Origin: JBHIBA01 sp046758845
Lineage (GTDB): Bacteria; UBA8248; JACPRG01; G963555815
DNA length: 5,259 bases
Reading direction: 5' to 3'
Assembly (NCBI GenBank): GCA_046758845.1
Contig: JBHIBA010000325.1
Span: forward strand, 1-5,259
Part shown: positions 5,257-5,259 of the stretch, piece after piece
Layout: each line of letters begins with the position of its first letter
Numbering within the stretch: the first letter of the stretch is position 1
Notes under the pieces: generated by a model
Databases searched by the model: none
What the model was told of the DNA's origin: nothing
What the model saw: the letters and a program-made list of their open reading frames with translations, nothing else
Translations under genes and position numbers: made by a program

Positions 5257-5259
5257 GCG

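Overview
The window is GC-rich bacterial DNA. All recognisable genes lie on the + strand, closely spaced, and most have purine-rich Shine-Dalgarno sites. There is no tRNA, rRNA, CRISPR array, transposase or phage gene. The gene mix (NMT1-type binding protein, arylmalonate decarboxylase-like enzyme, luciferase-like oxidoreductase, M29/NicX-like metalloenzyme) is common in metabolically versatile soil, sediment or marine Proteobacteria and related uncultured phyla. That placement is an impression; nothing in the window fixes a taxon.

Positions 1-195 are a leader with a plausible sigma70-type promoter (TTGACC at 98-103, TATTAT at 120-125). They are followed by an M29 aminopeptidase T / 2,5-dihydroxypyridine dioxygenase-like gene (about 196-1245), a periplasmic NMT1/THI5-like substrate-binding protein (1283-2290), an arylmalonate decarboxylase/maleate isomerase-family enzyme (about 2401-3156), a frameshifted remnant of a VOC (glyoxalase/methylmalonyl-CoA epimerase-like) gene (3140-3367), and a luciferase-like flavin oxidoreductase (3395-4396). 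These five probably form one operon-like unit for capture and breakdown of a small organic acid or aromatic/heterocyclic compound. The substrate cannot be read from sequence.

After a 200-bp gap comes the most striking feature, an OsmC-like thiol peroxidase gene at 4597-5187 interrupted in frame by one TGA (4882-4884). The TGA falls exactly where OsmC proteins have their peroxidatic cysteine. The same frame continues the OsmC fold without gap, including the second conserved cysteine, and a hairpin with a G-containing loop follows the TGA at the distance expected for a bacterial SECIS. I read it as one selenoprotein gene (Sec96/Cys167), not two ORFs or a pseudogene. A standard genetic-code gene caller would split or truncate it.

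A second curiosity is an 11-bp perfect tandem repeat (2378-2399) that duplicates the Shine-Dalgarno/start module of the decarboxylase-like gene. It creates a four-codon mini-ORF whose TGA overlaps the real ATG (TGATG).
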